Positions 11,401-14,629 of a stretch of 14,629 nt of DNA are shown piece by piece. Under the pieces are notes generated by a model. It saw only the letters and a list, made by a program, of their open reading frames with translations, had not been told where the DNA came from and did no database searches. The stretch spans positions 1 to 14,629 of the forward strand of contig NZ_JOCT01000051.1 of assembly GCF_000717875.1 (NCBI RefSeq), given 5' to 3'. Both the position numbers and the translations under genes were made by a program. This stretch comes from Streptomyces sp. NRRL S-455 (lineage in GTDB: Bacteria > Actinomycetota > Actinomycetes > Streptomycetales > Streptomycetaceae). How positions within the stretch are numbered: position 1 is the first letter of the stretch; every line of letters starts with the position of its first letter.

Positions 11401-11987
11401 ACCAGTCCACGCCGGCGGTGAACACCGCCGATCTCGCCGGCTCGCACCGGCTCTACCTGGTGTTCAAGGGCACCTCGAACAACTGGTTCGACCTCGACTC
11501 GCTCATCTTCGGCGGCAACGGGGTCGGCGAACCGGGCAGTGGCGGCGGTGGCGGCGTGGCCGGTCGGACCTGGACGGTCGCAGCGCAGCACAGCGGCAAA
11601 TTCATGGACGTCAGCGACGCCTCGACCGCTGACGGCGCCCAGATCGTCCAGTGGCCGGCCACCGGCGGCAACAACCAGAAATGGCAGGCCGTCGACGCCG
11701 GTGGCGGCGCCGTCCACCTGAAGGCGGTGCACAGCGACAAGTGCCTCGCCGTCACGGGCGGGTCCACCGCCCAGGGCGCGTTCCTGCAGCAGTCCACTTG
11801 CAACAACAGCGACCCGCAGAAGTTCCTCGTCACACCGACCACCACGGTGGGCGTGTACACGGTGAAAAGCCTCCCCAGTGGACTGTGCGTCGACGTCAAC
11901 GGCGGCTCGACGGCCGACGGCGCACGACTCCTGCAATGGAGCTGCCACGGCGGCACCAACCAACAGTGGCGGTTCACCGCCGTATAG
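8433..11987 (+). CDS. Secreted ThuA / sugar-dehydrogenase-like propeller / PKD / CBM6 / CBM13 fusion protein
   Basis: This 1184-residue protein has a signal peptide (1-26, cleaved after ASA). Residues 31-252 form a ThuA-like domain, with LLFTKTAGYRHDSIPAG, GKGIVAIHNATD and WATAMGHSSAAY. Residues 272-699 form a beta-propeller of the PQQ glucose/sorbosone dehydrogenase family, with EDGLTGLALDPDF, GHTGGYIEFGPD (candidate catalytic His389), GKLLRI and MGFRNPFRF. A PKD domain (705-789, WTFGDGTTSTAANPSHTY) follows, then an unassigned His/Asp-rich segment (792-900), a CBM6 (905-1028), a Gly linker and a three-lobed CBM13 (1045-1184, with NNQKW, DPQKF and TNQQW). It probably oxidises or otherwise modifies carbohydrate while bound to polysaccharide; cofactor and substrate are unknown. 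It is transcribed away from the transporter operon. Its lectin DNA differs clearly from the three near-identical copies elsewhere. Confidence 0.92.
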   Translation: MRRIIVIFGAIASVLLSLVVAQPASAAPAFRALLFTKTAGYRHDSIPAGLSMFREQAAANDFELVHSEDSSVFTPANLATFDVLIMFQTSGMVWTTAAQRQAVEGYLASGKGIVAIHNATDMGVENEYPWWDQTINGGAHMPEHSPGVLPGTAIVADKKHPSTAGLPDRWNRSEEWYNFDRNPRGDVHVLVTADERTYNPGPRAMGPDHPISWCRNSGGGRVWATAMGHSSAAYSETHFRNHVLGGVKWAAGKEPGDCGGTVWSNFEKRTLDDNTADPMALAVAPDGRVLYVQRGGQVKIFKPTTNRTVTAGTLSVYTGGEDGLTGLALDPDFADNGYVYLYHSPAGVPNDINRVSRFTLTGDTLNLSSQVTIIDIPATRDRTFAEPGHTGGYIEFGPDKNLYIGTGDDVPPNLDSNWQGYAPLDWRPGKANLDAARTAGNTNDLRGKLLRIRPSAGGGYTVPAGNLYPQGTAQTRPEIYAMGFRNPFRFSIDPENGWVYLADYGPDRNPPATNRGPEGLVELNVIKSPGNYGWPFCHGDNQAYAPYNPDTRVVGPKFNCNAPVNNSPNNTGLTSLKPIVAPNMWYGYGVSPNFPELGSGGSGPMGGPVYRYNAANPSETKFPPYYDGVHFFYEWSRHTVKEVHFDSATAVTRTNPFMPAAKFLKPMDMEFGPDGSLYLLEWGTNFGGGNNDSGLYRIDYNHGGRSPIAKATGTPTNGDAPLNVQFSSAGSTDPDPGSTLSYHWTFGDGTTSTAANPSHTYTANGNYTAQLKVTDNTGRTAFANVPITVGNTAPKVTITIPPNGGMLDFGDRVPYKVSVSDPGGAPIDCSKVFVNPALGHDDHQHETTDYPGCSGTIDTKVLGGHPDGANLYYVLNARYTDGGGPGGANPLTGYAHAILQPKHKQAEFYTDQSGVRVVEQAGAESGKRVGDISDNDWIAFDPMSLSGITSVRYRLSSPSGGGSIELRADSPTGTLLATTPVPSTGGWNDYQSTPAVNTADLAGSHRLYLVFKGTSNNWFDLDSLIFGGNGVGEPGSGGGGGVAGRTWTVAAQHSGKFMDVSDASTADGAQIVQWPATGGNNQKWQAVDAGGGAVHLKAVHSDKCLAVTGGSTAQGAFLQQSTCNNSDPQKFLVTPTTTVGVYTVKSLPSGLCVDVNGGSTADGARLLQWSCHGGTNQQWRFTAV

Positions 11988-11997
11988 CCCGTCCTGA

Positions 11998-13420
<1,423 letters not shown>

Positions 13421-13470
13421 GTCGCTCCGTCCTGCGCCAACCAGCGCCGGACGCGAGCATGGGCGGACGG

Positions 13471-13506
13471 GTGAAGGCGGTACGTGACATCACGTGCCGC
13501 CTTCAC
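13471..13506 (+). terminator. Hairpin terminator after the GH54 gene
   Basis: GTGAAGGCGGTACGTG (13471-13486) pairs with 13491-13506 around an ACAT loop, a 16-bp stem with a single G-U pair. It starts 50 nt after the GH54 stop and ends 69 nt before the esterase start. A smaller imperfect stem (GTCCTGCGC/GCGCCGGAC, 13429-13452) precedes it. Confidence 0.75.
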
Positions 13507-13575
13507 TCCCTTCCCGGCGAACCGGGCGCACCACTTCCATCAGCGTGGTCCTGCCGATTACCGAGGAGCTCAGAG

Positions 13576-14629
13576 ATGAGACGGATCTTCATGGCGGTCG
13601 CCGCGGTGCTCGCCATCGCGGTGGCGTCGCTCGGAGGGCCGGCGGTCGCGTCGCCGGCAGCCGCTGCCACGCTCGTCGAGGTCACCAACTTCGGCACCAA
13701 CCCGACGAACCTGCGCATGTACCTGTACGTGCCGGACCGCCTGGCGGCGCGGCCCCCCGTCGTGATCGCCTCGCACTACTGCGGGGGAAGCGGCCCGGCC
13801 TTCCACAACGGAAGGCCGTACGCCTCGCTGGCGGACCGGTACGGCTACATCGTGATCTACCCGTCGGTGACGCGCAGCAGCAAGTGCTGGGACGTCGCGT
13901 CGCCTCAGGCACTGCGGCGCGGCGGAGGCAGTGACCCGGTCGGGATCATGTCGATGGTCGACTACGTGAAGCAGCGGTACCCCGTGGATCCCGCCAGGGT
14001 CTTCGCCGTCGGTGAGTCGTCCGGGGCGATGATGACCAACGTCCTGCTCGGCCTCTATCCGGACGTGATCGCCGCGGGTGCCTCGATCGCCGGCGTACCG
14101 TTCGCCTGCTTCGCCACGACCAACGGCTCGGAGTGGAACTCCGACTGCGCCCAGGGGCGGATCACTAAGACCCCGCAGCAGTGGGGTGACCTGGTACGCA
14201 ACGCCTACCCGGGGTACACCGGGCCGCGGCCCCGGATGCAGATCTGGCACGGCACCAACGACGACATCCTGCGGTACCCCAACTTCGGGGAGCAGGTCGA
14301 GCAGTGGACGAACGTGCACGGCCTCAGCCAGACGCCCGTGTTCACCGACTCGCCGAAGGCCGGCTACACCCGCACCCGGTACGGCGGTACGGGCGGCGCC
14401 GCGCCGGTCGAGGCGATCAGCCTGCAGGGCCGGGGGCACGGTCTGCCGGACGAGTCCGCGGAAACCATCCGCTTCTTCGGCCTCGACGCCACGCCGCCCA
14501 CCACCCCGCCGCCGCCCACGGGTCAGCAGATCGTGGGCGCGCAGTCCGGCCGCTGCCTGACCGTCCCCGGCGCCGGCACCACCAACGGCACCCAGACCCA
14601 ACTCTGGGACTGCACCGGCGCAGCCGGCC
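13576..14629 (+). CDS. Secreted PHB-depolymerase-family (CE1-like) esterase with C-terminal ricin lectin (partial)
   Basis: 351 codons are visible before the window ends inside the lectin. The ATG at 13576 follows GAGGAG 7 nt upstream. A signal peptide ends at about residues 26-31. The catalytic domain (about 32-305) is an alpha/beta hydrolase of the Esterase_phd group, which includes acetylxylan and feruloyl esterases. The nucleophile is Ser148 in GESSG, the acid Asp229 in HGTND and the base His288 in GRGHG; the NLRMYLYVPD opening and ASHYCGGSG oxyanion region also fit. A Pro/Thr linker (306-315) joins a CBM13 that starts with [15 protein letters not shown]. The lectin should need about 90 more residues. 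Beside the arabinofuranosidase, removal of acetyl or feruloyl groups from xylan is more likely than PHB hydrolysis, but the sequence does not settle this. Confidence 0.9.
   Translation, partial: MRRIFMAVAAVLAIAVASLGGPAVASPAAAATLVEVTNFGTNPTNLRMYLYVPDRLAARPPVVIASHYCGGSGPAFHNGRPYASLADRYGYIVIYPSVTRSSKCWDVASPQALRRGGGSDPVGIMSMVDYVKQRYPVDPARVFAVGESSGAMMTNVLLGLYPDVIAAGASIAGVPFACFATTNGSEWNSDCAQGRITKTPQQWGDLVRNAYPGYTGPRPRMQIWHGTNDDILRYPNFGEQVEQWTNVHGLSQTPVFTDSPKAGYTRTRYGGTGGAAPVEAISLQGRGHGLPDESAETIRFFGLDATPPTTPPPPTGQQIVGAQSGRCLTVPGAGTTNGTQTQLWDCTGAAG
14516..14629 (+). repeat. Lectin-module repeat, copy C (cut by window end)
   Basis: Linker and first lectin lobe of the esterase gene. Positions 14531-14629 equal 12186-12284 exactly, and position 14530 (A) is the first mismatch (G at 12185). 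The linker CCCACGGGTCAGC is also shared with copy A, so the homology to the beta-helix gene extends outside the lectin itself. Confidence 0.92.

Noticed and set aside
13576..14500. Annotation of the esterase as a true PHB depolymerase
   Set aside because: The family name covers CE1 acetyl and feruloyl esterases; hemicellulase neighbours and a CBM13 argue for a plant-polymer substrate.

Overview
The window is high-GC DNA with GTG and TTG starts and Shine-Dalgarno sites before each gene. It carries secreted multidomain carbohydrate-active proteins with ricin-type (CBM13) lectin modules. This points to a filamentous, plant-biomass-degrading actinomycete (Streptomyces or Micromonosporaceae type). 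That placement is an inference from composition and gene content; no taxonomic marker is present.

Layout. On the minus strand, read right to left, a sugar-uptake operon starts near 7900. It encodes a two-domain sugar ABC ATPase, two RbsC-type permeases, a lipoprotein substrate-binding protein and a ketose 3-epimerase-like TIM barrel. The genes overlap or are separated by 1 to 10 nt. After a 76-nt gap the same strand encodes a secreted right-handed beta-helix protein with a C-terminal lectin, cut off by the left edge. On the plus strand, diverging from the operon across a 532-nt non-coding region, are three secreted proteins. The first is an 1184-residue ThuA / sugar-dehydrogenase-like propeller / PKD / CBM6 / CBM13 fusion. 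The second is a GH54 alpha-L-arabinofuranosidase with an N-terminal lectin, whose frame is broken twice as read. The third is a PHB-depolymerase-family (CE1-like) esterase with a C-terminal lectin, cut off by the right edge.

Together the genes look like a locus for hemicellulose side chains. Arabinofuranosidase and esterase strip substituents, the beta-helix and ThuA/propeller proteins act outside the cell while bound to polysaccharide, and the ABC transporter and epimerase take up and rearrange a released sugar. The transporter has two permeases, one double ATPase and one binding protein, as in the E. coli galactofuranose system YtfQRT-YjfF, so a furanose such as arabinose is a reasonable guess for the substrate. 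The divergent region holds about 2.6 tandem copies of a 61-bp repeat and an 18-bp palindrome beside a predicted operon promoter. No regulator gene lies in the window.

The most important observation concerns the lectin modules. Nearly identical lectin DNA is attached to three unrelated catalytic proteins. The first 99 nt and the last 99 nt of the window are each exact copies of internal stretches (12353-12451 in inverted orientation, and 12186-12284). Both matches are bounded by a mismatch, and each internal copy stops exactly where the GH54 gene goes wrong. This is what a short-read k-mer assembly broken at repeats would produce, so the GH54 'pseudogene' is probably an assembly artefact and not biology.
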